A stretch of 64,000 nt of DNA from Salvia splendens (GCF_004379255.2 NC_056033.1:20514209-20578208); one strand, 5' to 3'. Positions 34,263 through 47,200 are shown, counted from the first letter of the stretch. Numbers and translations: made by a program. The notes: generated by a model from the sequence alone, not told the origin.

Positions 34263-37200
34263 TGTAACATCCCAAAAATTTGTGATGTTTATTTAATAAG
34301 TTGATTTGAAATTTCAATTATGAAACTTTTGTTTCTATGCGATTAAGTGAATTATGTGAAATAATTGTCGTGGGTGATGTGGAATGAAGTGGTTGATATT
34401 TTTATATTTTCCAATGAGGGGAAATAATTTAATAGGATCATGCATATATTTTTTCCGAGTCAATTCATTGGAATTTTCGGCCCTTCCTAATTTTTGGAAA
34501 TACTATTACATTTCTTGGATTTAATTAATTGTTTTGGGATATTTATTCAAATTAAATCCAAACCAAATTATCCCTAATCTGTACAACATGGAATCCGAAC
34601 TCTAACCTATTCTTTTGGAGTTTTCGAAAAATCTCCTATTTAATAGGAGGATGAATTATTTTTCCTTGATTTAATTGGTGCCTTATTGATTCCCTTCTTT
34701 TTAATTAAATCCAATTAAATCATGTCACATTTTATTTCTTCACCCAAATTAAATTAAGAGTTGAATTATTCCTTGTGGCTAATTAAGCCAATTTTCGGCC
34801 CCCCCTCTATTTTGTAGAGGAGATTATAATTGTTACCTAATTTATGGGAGTCTTTTCCTATAAAGAAACTACCAAATTTAAATCATATCCTATTTAATTG
34901 AGGATTTAAATAATTTTCTTGTGCACACTCCTTGAATTTTCGGCCCCTCATTATTTTTCCTACTTGGAGATTTAATTTATTTTGTTCCCTTGTTTATGGA
35001 ATATTCATTGTTTTATTTCCTAAATTGAGGATCTATTTCTCTCTAAGTAAATACCAAATAATTCCTTGTTAATTCCCAGCCATAAATTTCGAAAGTTATG
35101 CCTTCTTTTTAATTGAGGGATTTTAATTATTGGCCTCTACTTTATTCCTCCACAATTAATTAATTTTGTGGGATTAAACCTAGGACTATATAATCACCTA
35201 AACTAAACCCTAGCCCCCATTCCCTCAAATATTTCGCCACTCTCCTCTCTCCCTCTCTCTCTCTCACACGCCTCTCCTCTCCCACACACATTCTCTCCAA
35301 AAATCATCCATTCAATCCTTGTTCTTGCATCCGTAGAAGTTAATTTTCAAGAGTCTCCGACGAATCGCATCAATTTTTGTTTCTACCGATTCGTTTTCAT
35401 CAACAAAGGTATATTTGATTCACTTTCCCTCAATCTTTTTATATAATCCTTGTTCTTGAACCCTACATGCATATAGTGAGTGTAGGAATGATAGATTGCA
35501 AAATTAATCGGTGGGAAAGTGTGTTTGCATGAGAACTTTGATAATTATGCGATTTTGATTGAGTTTATGTGAAGTTTGATTTGAATTTTCGGTGAATGAT
35601 GTGAGTTTATGTGCAAACATGATTATGAGAACCTTTTTTAGCATGATTTTGTGTTATACGCCTGAAAAATTGAATTTGGATGATTGAGGAAGAAACCCTA
35701 ATTTCGAATTTGTGAGTCTGAAATCTGTGACGTTCTAACAGCAGTTTCTGATGTGTAATTGACCTATCAAATGATCGAATTTTGATGTGAACATTTTACT
35801 TAGTAAATGTCAAGGTATTTTCTGTGTCTCGTGTGAATTTCAGCCCTTTTTGTCGAAAAATGGATTTTTAATAAATGTTTGAATTTGACTGCGCAATTCT
35901 ACCAGAAACTTGTGTTCTCGCCCAGAAAGTTTCGTATTCTTTTTGACCGACAAATGAGCTCCGTTAGATGTGATTCTTGAACTAACTGAACATTTGAAGT
36001 GTCTTCTGAGTCGTGTAAAAATTTCAGCCTCATTGGACATCGGATGAATTTATGGTAAAATTTTCAAATAAACTGCATAATGCTGCCATAATTTTTATGT
36101 TCCGACCAGAGAGTTGTATAAATGTTTTGACTGACCAAATGCCATGATTTGAGTGTGAAACTTTAACTGAATGAACTTGAATGTGTCTACTGTGTTGTGA
36201 CCAAAGTTTAGCTTCATATGAGGTCAGATGAAGTTTTGGTGATTTTTACAAACCAACCGCGCAATTCTGTCAGTTTTGTTGTTATGTGAAAATATCACTT
36301 GTTGCTAAGTTTGATGAACTATATGATGCATGTATGATTTGGGAAAGTATCCTATGACGTGATTATGTGTGACACGTTGAGAAATAATATGACATGTTTT
36401 TCTTTATGTCGATGAATGATGGGATGGGTAATTTAAGGGAACGATAAAAAGGAACAATAGGACATGCATGATAACATAAGTTTATGGAAAGCTGATTGTG
36501 TTGTCGTTGGCAAGGGTGATTGAGTATACGTGAGCTCGAGGAACAAGAGTTGCATAAGTTGGAATTGTGTTGTTAAGCAATCGAGGTGGGCTTTCTTTTC
36601 AAACCTCTTTATTTTTCGAATATATTACGTGGTGTTATAAGGGTGGTTTAACTGTTATGTCATGCCATGTTTTTGTTTGTGAGATTGTTGCCTGATGCCT
36701 AGTTCGTCTGAGTTTGGTCCGTTAGGCTATAGGGTTGTGTTGTGAAACGAATTCGGGTCTGAGTAGGGCCGCAAACCCTATCAGGCTGTGTACATTGGTG
36801 GGATTGTGAGCCGTCCTTACTAGTCGGCCGGTCTCGTGGGCGAATAGTGTGGCCACACTTTCGTCGCACTGTGATATGTTGATTGTGGTTGATGGAATGA
36901 TGTGAAAAGTGGGGAGATAAATTGTCTGACCAGACTTGAAATATTTTTGTGTTCTCGTGATATTTCTTACTACATATAAAACTCGAGATCACTGGTATGG
37001 ATGACATAACTAATATAAAATGTTTTCGGCATGAGCCCATTGAGTACAACAAGTACTCAGCCCTGCATATTTTTTTTCTTATGTGCAGGTTGAGCGGGAT
37101 GTTGCGGAGGATGTTGAGTTGGCCTTAGGATGCGTTGTGTCTTCATACATAGGCGTTATCCTTTACTCTCTTTAAACCTTATTTCCGCTGCTATGTTTTT

Positions 37201-37563
37201 TTTTGAACTATGTTTCACTACTTTAATCTTTTCCGTACTATGTTTCAGTATGTTTTGGTTGTGTCAGACTTGAAACGAGTATTTACAATGTTACTTGAAA
37301 ATGATGTCTCCCGCTCTTTAAACTAATTGTTTTCTTAGGAGTTGATTGAGTTTTAATATTTATTGTTTCTCCGCTGCTTCTTTTAAAAGTGTTTATCATA
37401 AGTCATTTTTATTTAATAGTAAAATTATAACTTTAAGCTTCTTTAAAACAAAAAAAAAAGTTTTTCATCCTTTAAGTTAATTAAGTTTTCATAAAAGGCT
37501 ATCCTTGCATGTTGTATCACGATCGCCGCGTTTGTAGTACCCCTAGTATGGGCGGTCGTGACA
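34263..37563 (+). repeat. Gypsy-1 3' LTR
   Basis: It begins TGTAACATCCC and ends GTGACA, followed by AATGT. Differences from the 5' LTR are scattered substitutions and a few short indels. Confidence 0.92.
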
Positions 37564-37568
37564 AATGT

Positions 37569-39070
37569 TGAGTTGTTATCTTCTACAAGGGTATTAATGT
37601 CAAATCATGAAGAGTATGCCCTAGGGATTGGAGCTGAAATCGTCCTATAAAAGGAGGAGGAGCCTAAAGTAGAAGAGGGACACACAATACTGACAATCAT
37701 CAATTCACCACACACTCTACACGAAAAACCATGAAGGGAGAAGGATAGAAGGAAGGAAGCAAGAGTTCATCCGAGAAAGTACTTTCTACCTCCTAGCTTG
37801 GAGGGAGAAAGTCTAGTTTACATAAAATTAACCGTTTATTTCATGTTCGTAAGCTCAGAGTAGCCGCTACAATCGTTTTAACTGTTTTCGTTTGGTTTTC
37901 TAGATACAAGTTCTGAATCTGTTGCTATTTCCGAGTTTTCTTAATTAATATCTTAGCTAATTATGTTCCAGCTGGATCTTGATCGCTCGAGTTTGATAAG
38001 TTGTTATTTGATTTTGAATTCTTGCGAGAATGTTTGTTGCAATGAGGCTTCATGTTCGGTTTACATTAGATCTTGTGTTGACGAGTTCGATTATTCTTAT
38101 TTTGTTATCTCTTATGCTTTATTGCCATTCGATTTCGTAGATCTAGCTGTTTAGTGTTTGATTTACGTCAGATCTAGAGTTTTGGTTGAGAATTGCATGG
38201 AAATGGAGTATATACTGCTTGATTCGTTGTTTACTTAACTGGATTGCATGGATCTAGTTGCAATTTGTCGATTTCCTGTTTTTGGCTACATGCTCTGTTT
38301 CAATTTTGCTGAGTGTGTTGAGTTGCTTGTTCTGCTTGTTTAATTGAGGTAGTAGACGTCAGAATTTAGTTAGGAAACTTTATCTGCGGTTGCTTTTTTA
38401 CTTTAGTTGATTTTTCCAACTTTATCTGCTAGTACGTAAATTAGGCAAGTGGTCCCCGTTACTTTTCTGTTTAGTAGCATAACTTCTGTTTTTGTCCATC
38501 TGTTTGATCCGTCAGAAATGTTAATATTTTTCGCATGTTTTAGTCTAGTTGATCAGTTAGCATTTTATTTTGGAATCCACTCATTCTAGTAGATAAAACT
38601 TAACTCACTAGTTGCGTGGCAGTAGCCATCCCAAAATGTTCACAACACATGTTGTAGCATCTTCATCTTTGTGGGATTCGACCCTTACTTCCCTTTACTA
38701 ATTAATACTCCATCAATCCAATAAAATATGTGCACTTTTCATTTTCGTCTATCCCACAAAAATATGTGCATTCCAAATTTGGAAAGTTATATCAATTTAA
38801 TAATGTAGGTCCACTATCCATTAACTCTACTTTAACTACTATTCTCCTCCCCTCTCTTACTTTACCATATCATTCTCCCCATCTATCCTACTTTACCAAT
38901 TTTATTTTAATTCTCGTGTCATCTCATCCGCCCATATTTTTATGGGACGAAGGAAGTAGTATTGTGGGTTAAGGCTTTGAGATCCGCTTCAGTTTGCACG
39001 CCCGACGACACGTAGATAGATTTTTGTAGATTCATATTGACCAGTTGGATGCGAGTCATTGCATATCTAT
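37569..39070 (+). repeat. Family T LTR, right part
   Basis: A TATA box (CCTATAAAAGG, 37645-37655) follows GCCCTAGGGATTGG, matching CACCCTAGGGATTAG and CCTATAAATAG at 57560-57594. The distal part contains GTGGGATTCGACC and GGGTTAAGGCTTTGAG, also matched at 58556-58592 and 49438-49497. A Stowaway MITE interrupts it. No coding sequence is seen. Confidence 0.7.
38708..38956. mobile_element. Stowaway-type MITE in a family T LTR
   Basis: The left end CTCCATCAATCCAATAAAAT and, on the other strand, CTTCCTTCGTCCCATAAAAA are imperfect inverted repeats. TA is present at both sides (38706-38707, 38957-38958). The undisturbed homologue at about 49470 lacks the insert. Confidence 0.8.
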
Positions 39071-39073
39071 TTA

Positions 39074-39204
39074 GGTGGCGTTCGGTTGTCATGACTAATA
39101 TCATGAGACTATCCATCTAGGATTAAGTTGAAGGGTTCAATCTTATGAATCAAACATGATACATATTTAATCATGAGATTTAATCTTACCAACCGAACAC
39201 CCCC
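39074..39204. mobile_element. Tourist-type (PIF/Harbinger) MITE
   Basis: The ends GGTGGCGTTCGGTTG and, on the other strand, GGGGGTGTTCGGTTG are flanked by TTA on both sides (39071-39073, 39205-39207). ATCATGAGA occurs near both ends in opposite senses. It is 131 bp and non-coding. Confidence 0.85.
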
Positions 39205-39394
39205 TTAAAGTATGCCTGTTGGGTCAGTTTGGTAATATGCTCTTGATCAGTCTGCAGTTTATTTACGTGCATTGCCAAAAATATCCCTACTTTTTTAGAG
39301 AGTTCGGGTATCATTGTATCTCTTTCAAGACTCCTCACTGCTCCTTTGTATGAGTCCACTCAATAGATGAAGGTTTTCTTTTGCATGTGTTTCT

Positions 39395-39962
39395 TTTCGT
39401 CTTCCACCAGAGAAAATTCTGAGCTGCCTCAAGAAGGCCAATTTTTCACGCCATGTTTCCATTGAACATGTTAGCTTAATTTTGAAAATAGAGACCACTT
39501 GGCATATTGGATTTTCGTTCTCGCATGTTTACCTCAGTCATGTCAAAAATGAAATTAGGTATAGTCGGCAGAGCTCTGCTTCCGACATGAACTAAAGCAT
39601 CGACCTTCAGATTCTCAAACCGAACCTCGACTTTTGGAAATTCCAGGCCTACTTCTGGGAACAAGCAGAGAGAGCATTATAAAATCACCTCAGTGTAAAA
39701 TTACAATCTAAAATGTTTCACACTAAAATGGTATACTAAATTAACACAAGCAAATTATCAAACACTTGGTATGCATAATTATGAAGAAATCCTTACACGT
39801 CAAATCTCTGCATAATTCTTCTCAAATACCCTCCATATCTTCATTCACAGCGGCAATCAGCTTATCCAAAACCTGCTCCTGCTCATCACTGCCGATTCTA
39901 CCAACATCCACCAACGCCAGCTCCCCAACAATGTTATGATAGACGGCCGCTCGCACACGATC
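39395..39962 (-). pseudogene. Relict N-terminal exons of a PDR-type ABCG transporter
   Basis: Three pieces read in order on the minus strand. Exon A (39962-39797) gives DRVRAAVYHNIVGE and EQEQVLDKL, then a frameshift before RRIMQRFD, and ends at a GTAAGG donor. Exon B (39654-39533) is intact between a TTCCCAG acceptor and a GAG|GTAAAC donor and reads [15 protein letters not shown] and [14 protein letters not shown], a signature of plant full-size ABCG (PDR) half-transporter N-termini; it looks closest to the ABCG31/32 group. Exon C (about 39440-39395) starts FLRQLRIFSGG and then degrades. No Walker A exon follows, so no nucleotide-binding domain is present. These proteins export cuticular or hormone-related compounds across the plasma membrane; this copy cannot. 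Confidence 0.82.
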
Positions 39963-39969
39963 ACTGCCG

Positions 39970-42840
39970 AATCAGTGTCTCATGATTATGGGTATGTGGC
40001 TGTAGAGGTCAAATAGTGGTGGGAGGGAGGGCAAATTAGGCATAAAGCTACAAATCAGATAGTCAGAGAAGTAGAGAAAAAGTTATATATACCTGCTTTT
40101 GTCACCGATAATGGAATGTCTCAGTCGCCGAATCTAATCTCAAAACCAGCAAGATCCGGGATTTTTCTACCGGGTTCGCCAACAAATTCGAGTTCTGCCA
40201 AACGGAGGAGAAGGTTGAAGAAGAGGGCCTTTTATGGGCTTTTATGGTTTTTTATGGCTTTTTATGGGCTACCAATCATGCCCGTGAATAAGTTTGTAAG
40301 CATCAGCCCCTTTCTACAAGTAGTCAAACGTTTATAACATAAATGTTTTCTATATATCCATACATATATAAGGAGACTTTTCAAAGAAAAAGTCAAATTC
40401 ATGTAGTAACTTAATATGCAGTTACTCTTATGATTGTTTATTGTTTATATATACTTCTCGTCACTAAAAATATGAACATTGGATTTAACATATATTTAAA
40501 TATATAGCTGATAAAGTAAGATAGAGAGATAAAAAGTAGTGTAAATAGTGTTAGTGAGAGTGGGCTCCACAACATTAGTAGTTTAGTATTGATATAAGTT
40601 GTAAATAAAATTATGTGTAAGTGTACTGTGTTGTTTAACTATTCCAAATTTAAAAAAAGTTCATACTTTTCAAGAAAATGAGGGAGAGAGTATAAAATAA
40701 ATCGAATTCGAATAATTATTATTACTATGAACTAAATGCATATTACTCATATCAAATGTTTACTATGTCAGCAATTTTTCAGATAATAATTCCGGTAATA
40801 ACTTTTGGTTCTTTAGAATATTACTTTTAAATCTCTACTACTTCATGCACTTAGTTATGATTATGTTATCCGTCTTTGTTGTTTGTGTTCTTACACCAGA
40901 AGAAGGTTGACACTATGGAACCATTCATCTTGCCAAGGATTTACAGCCTTTCATAATTTCAACAATTTTCATAAGTTTGGTGTGTTTGAATTTATCGTAC
41001 TTGGAAGCAAAACAAATGCTATCAGCTTGGAACGTGTTTTCCATGAATCTATGATAGTATATGTTTTTTAACATCTTATTAAGATTTTTTAATTTATTTA
41101 CCAGAAAGTACTATTGTAAAATTGTAATGGTTGATTATTGGCTTTGTGAATTGTAATAGTGTATAGTAATGTTTAACCTAATTTTAGTGAATGTTTTGTA
41201 ATAATTTATCTACCAGAAAGTATTGTAATGGTTGATTATTGGCCTTTTGAATTGTGATAGTGTAAGAATATATAGTATTTAACCTAATTTTAGTGATGGT
41301 TTGTGACAGTATTATAATGTATTAGCATGTACGATATTTCTTGATCAACTAGAGTGTAAAAGTGTACATAGGTGTGGGGAGTCGAACGTTTTGGTTGAGT
41401 CAAAAACTTGAATTGGGGGGTAACGAATTAGGCCAATATTCATGAATTTTGAATATCTAAAATAAGAGAAAATTATTAAATAATAGCGTAGCGGTGATAA
41501 TACAATAAATGTATTATATGGTATAATGATTTATAATTACAATATGTAGAGATTTGATATTTGATATGCTCTCCCTATTTCCGCAGAGTAGTAAATTTCA
41601 ATATTGCAATTCTTCTTCAATTCTCTGTCCTCTTTCTCTTCACCAAGCTCATAATTGGCGGCCTCCAATTCCAGTTTAATTTATCTCACATAATTGATTC
41701 AGTTCCTCTCCGATCAGCACAAGTCCGCTGCCAGAGTTTTTGTGAAAGAGGGGAATATCAGTTTCTTAACCAACTTCCTCTGTTTAAATGCTCCCTTATC
41801 ATTTTCGCTGGGTCACGATTTTCATCGAATTGTTCAAATCTGGCTCGAGTATAGCTCAATCACACCGCAATTAGATGTTGCAAGTATTTTCCGTTTAAGT
41901 AAATAACCCATGTGTTGGTTGCATGTGACGTCGTTTCAATAAGAGAAGAAGCGTATCGTGAAGCCGATTTTGTCAGAGCAAGGATATGATGCCACGTCAG
42001 CTTAAGAGAGAGAGAGAAAGGAAGGAAGTGACAATATAAATACAAGTTTCTAGTTGGCAATTGCATTCAATGAAAGTGAAATTCCAATAACTTGTGGAAG
42101 GAGAAAGGATTACAGAGAAAACGAAGGCGAGGAGAAAGAAAATTGGAGAATAAAAAAGGAAAGAAAGAAAATAAAAAAAAAAGATATTTAAGATGTGGAA
42201 ATAGGCGCTCACATATAACGCCCACTCTACACGCTGAGCATATCAAATCTCAAAATATGTATATGTATTTGTACATATTTTAAACTTAAGTAAAAGTTTA
42301 TATTTATCTAAAAATATATTAATTATATTAAATGATTATAACTATCCAAGTTCTATGTGCATATTATTAGTTTAAAAATGTATTATTTTATGTTTTATTA
42401 TTAATTTGCATGTGTATGACGTCATATCCGTAACAATCTAACGGTATAATTTTTAAAAAATATATGTATTATTAAATTAATTATATCAGTGTACTATAAT
42501 TTATATGTTCATTCTTTCGTTAATCATAACGGTTATATTGATAACTTCTCTTTGTGAATTTTGTTTTATAGCAATAATTTCTTTTAAATAAAGTTTTAAA
42601 GTTTTTACAATTGACACATACATTAATTTATTTTTCAATTTATTGTCACCAAAAATATTTGTACTATTATTTGTCAACATTTTTATTACTTTATATAAGG
42701 CTAAATTCTTGTTGCATGCATATTTATTTAAATTATTTTTATGTCATATAGATATCACTTAACACTTAATTCTTTAAAATTAGGATTAATTTATATAGGT
42801 GTTACACTAATTTAACTTAAGAAGGAGAAATGTAAATAAC
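39970..42840. other. AT-rich spacer without a recognised gene
   Basis: Bases 40220-40270 repeat TTTTATGG several times. A degenerate Stowaway-like pair lies at about 40454-40713 (CTTCTCGTCACTAAAAATATG on the left with GAGGGAGAGAG on the right). Bases 41085-41290 contain a diverged duplication (ACCAGAAAGTA and GGTTGATTATTGGC). A CT-rich, UTR-like stretch at 41570-41900 has short open frames I cannot assign. Confidence 0.5.
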
Positions 42841-42843
42841 ATG

Positions 42844-44123
42844 AGAGCACCCACAACCGTGCTCTTGCCAGCGGCACGGTTGTGGGCCCGGGCGGTACTA
42901 TTCATGTCTGCTCTCTGGCAAGAGCACAATACCCACAACTGTGCTCTTCCGCAAGGACGAGCACAATTAATATAAAATTCAATTACACAAAAACATTTTC
43001 ATAATACTAAAATTCATTAAAAAAACCACAATAAAAATTACAAATTACAAATAAAATAAAAAGACATAATTAAAATCCTAAAAATTAAAAATTACATAAT
43101 TAAACTCCTAAAAATTAAAAATTACATAATTATTGGCTAATATTACCCGAGGAAGACTACGCATCCGGCGGCACCAACCCCAATTGTTTTTGGAGACCCA
43201 ATATCATGGACTCGTGCGTTTGAAGTTGCGTGGGGGTCATAGTTGACCTATCGGCCATATTGAGTTGGGCCAAAAGGGTCCACAACGAGTTGTTCGGGGG
43301 TGGAGGTGGACCAAAAGTGATCGCCGGATTGGTTCGTGCCAACCACCGCATCTTCGGAGATTTCCAAGTACGACTTGAACAATCTATCCATCTCCGCCGG
43401 TGAGTACGGTGTGCGGACACCGGCGCGAGATGGAGGAGTCTGCGTTTGGGAAGGGACGGGAGGCCTAGGCTCCAGAGTCCACCCGTATCGCCCATCGGAG
43501 CCACCTTGGTCGTCGAATGGGTATGGCCGGTAGCCACCCGGAACGCCCGAATCTTGGGTTTGAGGAGGGGCCGAATATTCCGTATCCGGACTAGGAAACG
43601 GTTGCGAACCGAACCATTCGGGGTTCCAACCGTGGGAGCCGCTTGGGTTGTCGTCGTGACCGGACATAGTGGTGTTGTAGGGTGTGAGAGGAAGATGAAA
43701 ATGGATATGAGAGATTGAAGATGAGAATGGAGATGAGAGAATGATGATGAGAATTGTGTAGTGAAAGTGTGAATTTTTGGGAGTGAAATTGGGGGTATTT
43801 ATAGATGAAAGTGTGTATTTTTGGGGTAAAAAAAAATTAAAAAGGTGTAAAAAACGGTTATAAACGGATATTTTTTTTGGGGAAGTGAAATTTTTTTTTT
43901 ATTTTTTATCGATTTTTTAATTAAAAAACCGATTTTTAAAAAAATATAAAAAAATTTTAAACTCAACGGCTATGCCGTTGACGAATGGGAGGGCGACACG
44001 TGTGCGTCCGTTGGCACGGACGTGCTCGATACATCGAGCAGCGCCGTGCCAGCGGCGGCGGTCCTTCGCCTTGCCAACGGCGCGGACGGCGGTGGCGACT
44101 TTCGCCACCGCTGCGGATGCTCT
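42844..44123 (-). mobile_element. Harbinger-derived non-autonomous element
   Basis: The left end AGAGCACCCACAACCGTG and, on the other strand, AGAGCATCCGCAGCGGTG form inverted repeats of PIF/Harbinger type. Just inside the left end is a perfect 13-bp hairpin, CCCACAACCGTGC/GCACGGTTGTGGG (42850-42886). It carries a broken ORF1 on the minus strand and no transposase. I could not define the 3-bp target duplication, so the exact borders are uncertain. Confidence 0.75.
43157..43667 (-). pseudogene. Harbinger ORF1 (Myb/SANT-like) with an internal deletion
   Basis: A clear ATG at 43667 opens 139 codons: a proline/glycine-rich N-terminus, then a Myb/trihelix-like start (LFKSYLEISEDAVVGTNQSG, then DHFW) as in the DNA-binding ORF1 protein of plant PIF/Harbinger elements. 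After DHFW the frame continues into unrelated residues and stops at 43248. Another frame at that point gives the usual ORF1 C-terminus (MADRSTMTPTQLQTHE, ending GLVPPDA) to a stop at 43157. So most of the central Myb region is deleted and the two ends were joined out of frame. The intact protein would help the transposase bind DNA and enter the nucleus. Confidence 0.75.
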
Positions 44124-46580
44124 GAGCACGTGGTAGGGTTCGGATCCAGCATCGTAATTATGTTACCTAATAGTAAAATAAGATATGCTGCTTCATCAAA
44201 CAGTAATAATTAAGTCGTAGTGGTAATAATAATAAAATAATAATAATAAAACAACTAAGATTTTCATAATAATTAGCATAACATATCTAAAGAAACATCA
44301 CAATATTTTCATTTCTCTATAATGTAACTAAATATATTCTCATATGAATATATTATCATTTTGCTTCGTACGTTCGATATCTTTTAATTCGACTAAGTAA
44401 TTATTCAATGGTTTTTATGAGTTTATAACCAATTTCAGTAGTATTTTTTATCTGACATGATTAAGATGAATCCTCGAATATTTTCGAATCAAAACCATAC
44501 GCTTAATTTTAATTTAGTGGCTAAATCACATGTGATCATAGTATTTAATATCTAATGATTAATTTTCTGAGCGGCGACATCCATATGGAATGCGAATCGA
44601 AAATGTTTTTGTTTATTAAATGCTAAATAACTAATTTGGTAGTTTGTTTGAGAATCATTTAATTTGACTGTTGAGATTATTTGAAAATTCAAAATTTGAC
44701 CAGTCAACTGTTGATGAGACTTTAATATGAATATAAACAAAACATAACCGCTACTAATGATTGTACTATAATCAAATAAACCATTATCTATTGGTCACTC
44801 ATTTTCAAACTTACTTTGTTTGTTCACATTACCTCCACTATCATGACTTCCAATGTGTGGTGAAGGTTTTTTCACTGTTTTATGATACAATTAATCACTG
44901 CCCCCCTTATATATCACTCCATTCTACTATTTCATTTTATTAGTTTACAAAAATTATGTACAAACTAGCTAGGTGGAGGAAAATTAAATAGGATTGACTT
45001 CCAATGACTGATGTGATACATTAATATTCATGTGGTTAGTATAAAACAATCACCATTCGCATGATATTTTCATTGTAATTCAATATATATGATGGGAAAA
45101 GTTCGAGTAGAAAATGAGTAAAATATATAAGTGTTCAGTGTTATGCATATGTTAGAATAAAAAATGTTCTAGAGTAGAAAATGAGTAAATAATTAAGTGT
45201 TCAGTGTTATGCATATTTTAGAATAAAAAAAAGTTCAAGAGGAATGTGAATATGACTCGAATTTTCAATTTACTGATTCCAAGGAAATTTTCCATTTACT
45301 GATTCCAAGAAAATGTTCCCTTCGATCCTCGATAGTTTACGAGTGGGCCAGTGCAGTTTAATGCACCGAGAATGTCATACCGCATATCATACCGAAAATT
45401 GCATTATGGTAGACTTGAACTTAAGGCCTTTGGACTCAAACATTAATAAATCTATCAATAAGCCAACACACACATACATCCATTTCTTAGTTTTGTGATT
45501 GATATTCTTGATCGACATTCCTGACTTCAACAACCCTAAACATCTTCTGGCGATCCCTCCCTCATACTAATAACCTAATTTTGAAAAAAGTTAAGGAATA
45601 TTATTGTGACCTTAATAGCACAATTTTGTATATGGTTTAGATTTACTTACAAAAGAAGATCAACCAATTTTTTTGTAATCAAAACTATTTTTTTTTTTGG
45701 CTAAACAATACATAAATTTTCAATATTTTAGAATTTAGCGCAAATTTATTAGTCTTGTTTGGTAGACAGTAAATTTATTAAGTGGCATTTTGTATGTGTT
45801 AATAAACTGTGACAGTAAAAATAAAAACAAAGATGATATTCTTCTTATATCATTGTTAAAGTTTGATTGGTACTACAATATACCTAATCAAAACTTTCAT
45901 ATTGTATGCTTAACAAAAATATGAGTATGAGTAGATATCATACTCTTCTTGTAATAAAAAATTTCTGTATATCAGCATGGCTTATTTCAATATCAATATT
46001 GTACAAGTGATATGGTATGACACGGTATATAGAAAAGCCGTTACTATATCGAAATCTTCCAGTTTACGAAATCTTCAAAAAATAATTGTATACAAACATT
46101 ATAATATTCAAAATATTTTTAGTATAATAAAGCGGTATATTGATATTTTGGTATATTTTTCCACCTCTATTCATTCAGTTTGGAATGTTCCTTCTTTATT
46201 TTGAAAATTGGATATAGAAATTACCTTTTTCTTAGATTGCATGTTACCACTTACCATTCTTGTTCCAAATGACATGAAAATGTGTAGCTCATAACGATAT
46301 GAGCTTAATAGATTTCAGAACATTAAATTACATGAGAAGTTGAATGAGTATCTACATCACCAAGTCACCTTGAACACAAACTTAGTGTAAGTGCAGCAAG
46401 TCTTGTTGTTTTAAGGATGGGATGGATGAGTGGTTTTTGTGAGTGGAACTTGCCTTAATGACGAAGCTTCAATTTAGCCATCTGATGATCACGTTACTGT
46501 AAAGGGCACAACTCTGCTAACAGTTGCATTGTCGAGAGTTAAATATGATATATTAAGGTGATTCATTTTCGTGTTAATAC
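44124..46580. other. AT-rich spacer
   Basis: There is no recognised gene. A 67-bp tandem duplication lies at 45107-45240 (GTAGAAAATGAGTAAA and AGTGTTCAGTGTTATGCATA twice). Bases 44225-44255 are an AAT-rich microsatellite. Bases 45990-46168 resemble the end of a hAT MITE (ending CCACCTCTA), but I could not find the partner end. Confidence 0.5.
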
Positions 46581-46599
46581 ATACATACTGCATACATAC

Positions 46600-47200
46600 A
46601 TCTATTGAAAACACATATAATTCACACAAAAGCATATTAACTATGGCAGGAAGGTTACCTTTTGATTCTCCAAAGAATCAACATGCCTTTGTGTGAATTT
46701 GATTGTATTGGACATCGAATCTTTTAATCTATTCCCAAACTTCATTCTAATATGTCGTGTAGCCGAATTTTATTATAATTTATAGCGGATCTCTGAACAC
46801 ATAAATCTTTGAAAAACGAAGACAAACGAAAATTTGGTCTCTCATATGAATTAGGAGATAATCTATTCTCTTTCTCCACCACCGCCTATTCTTCTTTTCA
46901 CCTACGGCTGGGGTTTTCTGTCTTGTCTTCTGTCCCTATTTATAAAGTTTTTTTTTGTTGGGGCTAAATTAGGAATCCATTGAGGTTGAACTTGGGAAAA
47001 CCCATCGGACATGTGCTTACTAAATTAACAACATGGAATTTAATATCAATCCAATACAATATTTATCTTGTGATACTATTCAAAATAATATTGATTGTTC
47101 ATCCGATCCCAAAATTATGAGTGATTTGTGTTGCCATTTTGATTTATAACATTTCTCGTGTCTAAAATGCTAATATTCGTTCATTAAATCGTACTTTGCC
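46600..47200 (-). repeat. Copia-type LTR fragment
   Basis: On the minus strand, GGATTCCTAATTTAGCCC is followed by TTTATAAATAGGGAC (TATA box) and, further on, a GATTCT-CCAA-AGAATC hairpin (46664-46679) and AAGGTAACC. This is the order seen in the Copia-2 LTR. The ends are not defined. Confidence 0.6.

Larger units (their letters stand above)
25071..37563 (+). mobile_element. Gypsy-1: chromodomain Ty3/gypsy retrotransposon, gag absent
   Basis: Two long LTRs (3,295 and 3,301 bp) begin TGTAACATCCC and end GTCGTGACA. They are flanked by a perfect AATGT duplication (25066-25070, 37564-37568). A TGGTATCAGAGC primer site and a purine tract AAGAGGGGAAGGA are present. The pol order reverse transcriptase, RNase H, integrase, chromodomain identifies a chromovirus; the long LTRs and the chromodomain fit the Tekay/Del group. 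The 2.9 kb where gag and protease should be has no recognisable coding sequence. Pol carries several stops and frameshifts. Confidence 0.93.

Noticed and set aside
41694..41906. Possible coding exon near a CT-rich stretch
   Set aside because: Short overlapping frames only, no known motif, no clear splice sites.
43336..43718. Plus-strand ORFs across the Harbinger ORF1
   Set aside because: Antisense shadows of the minus-strand ORF1, which has clear family motifs.
45313..45498. A 61-codon ORF as a small gene
   Set aside because: AT-rich spacer, no recognisable domain, no promoter or splice context.
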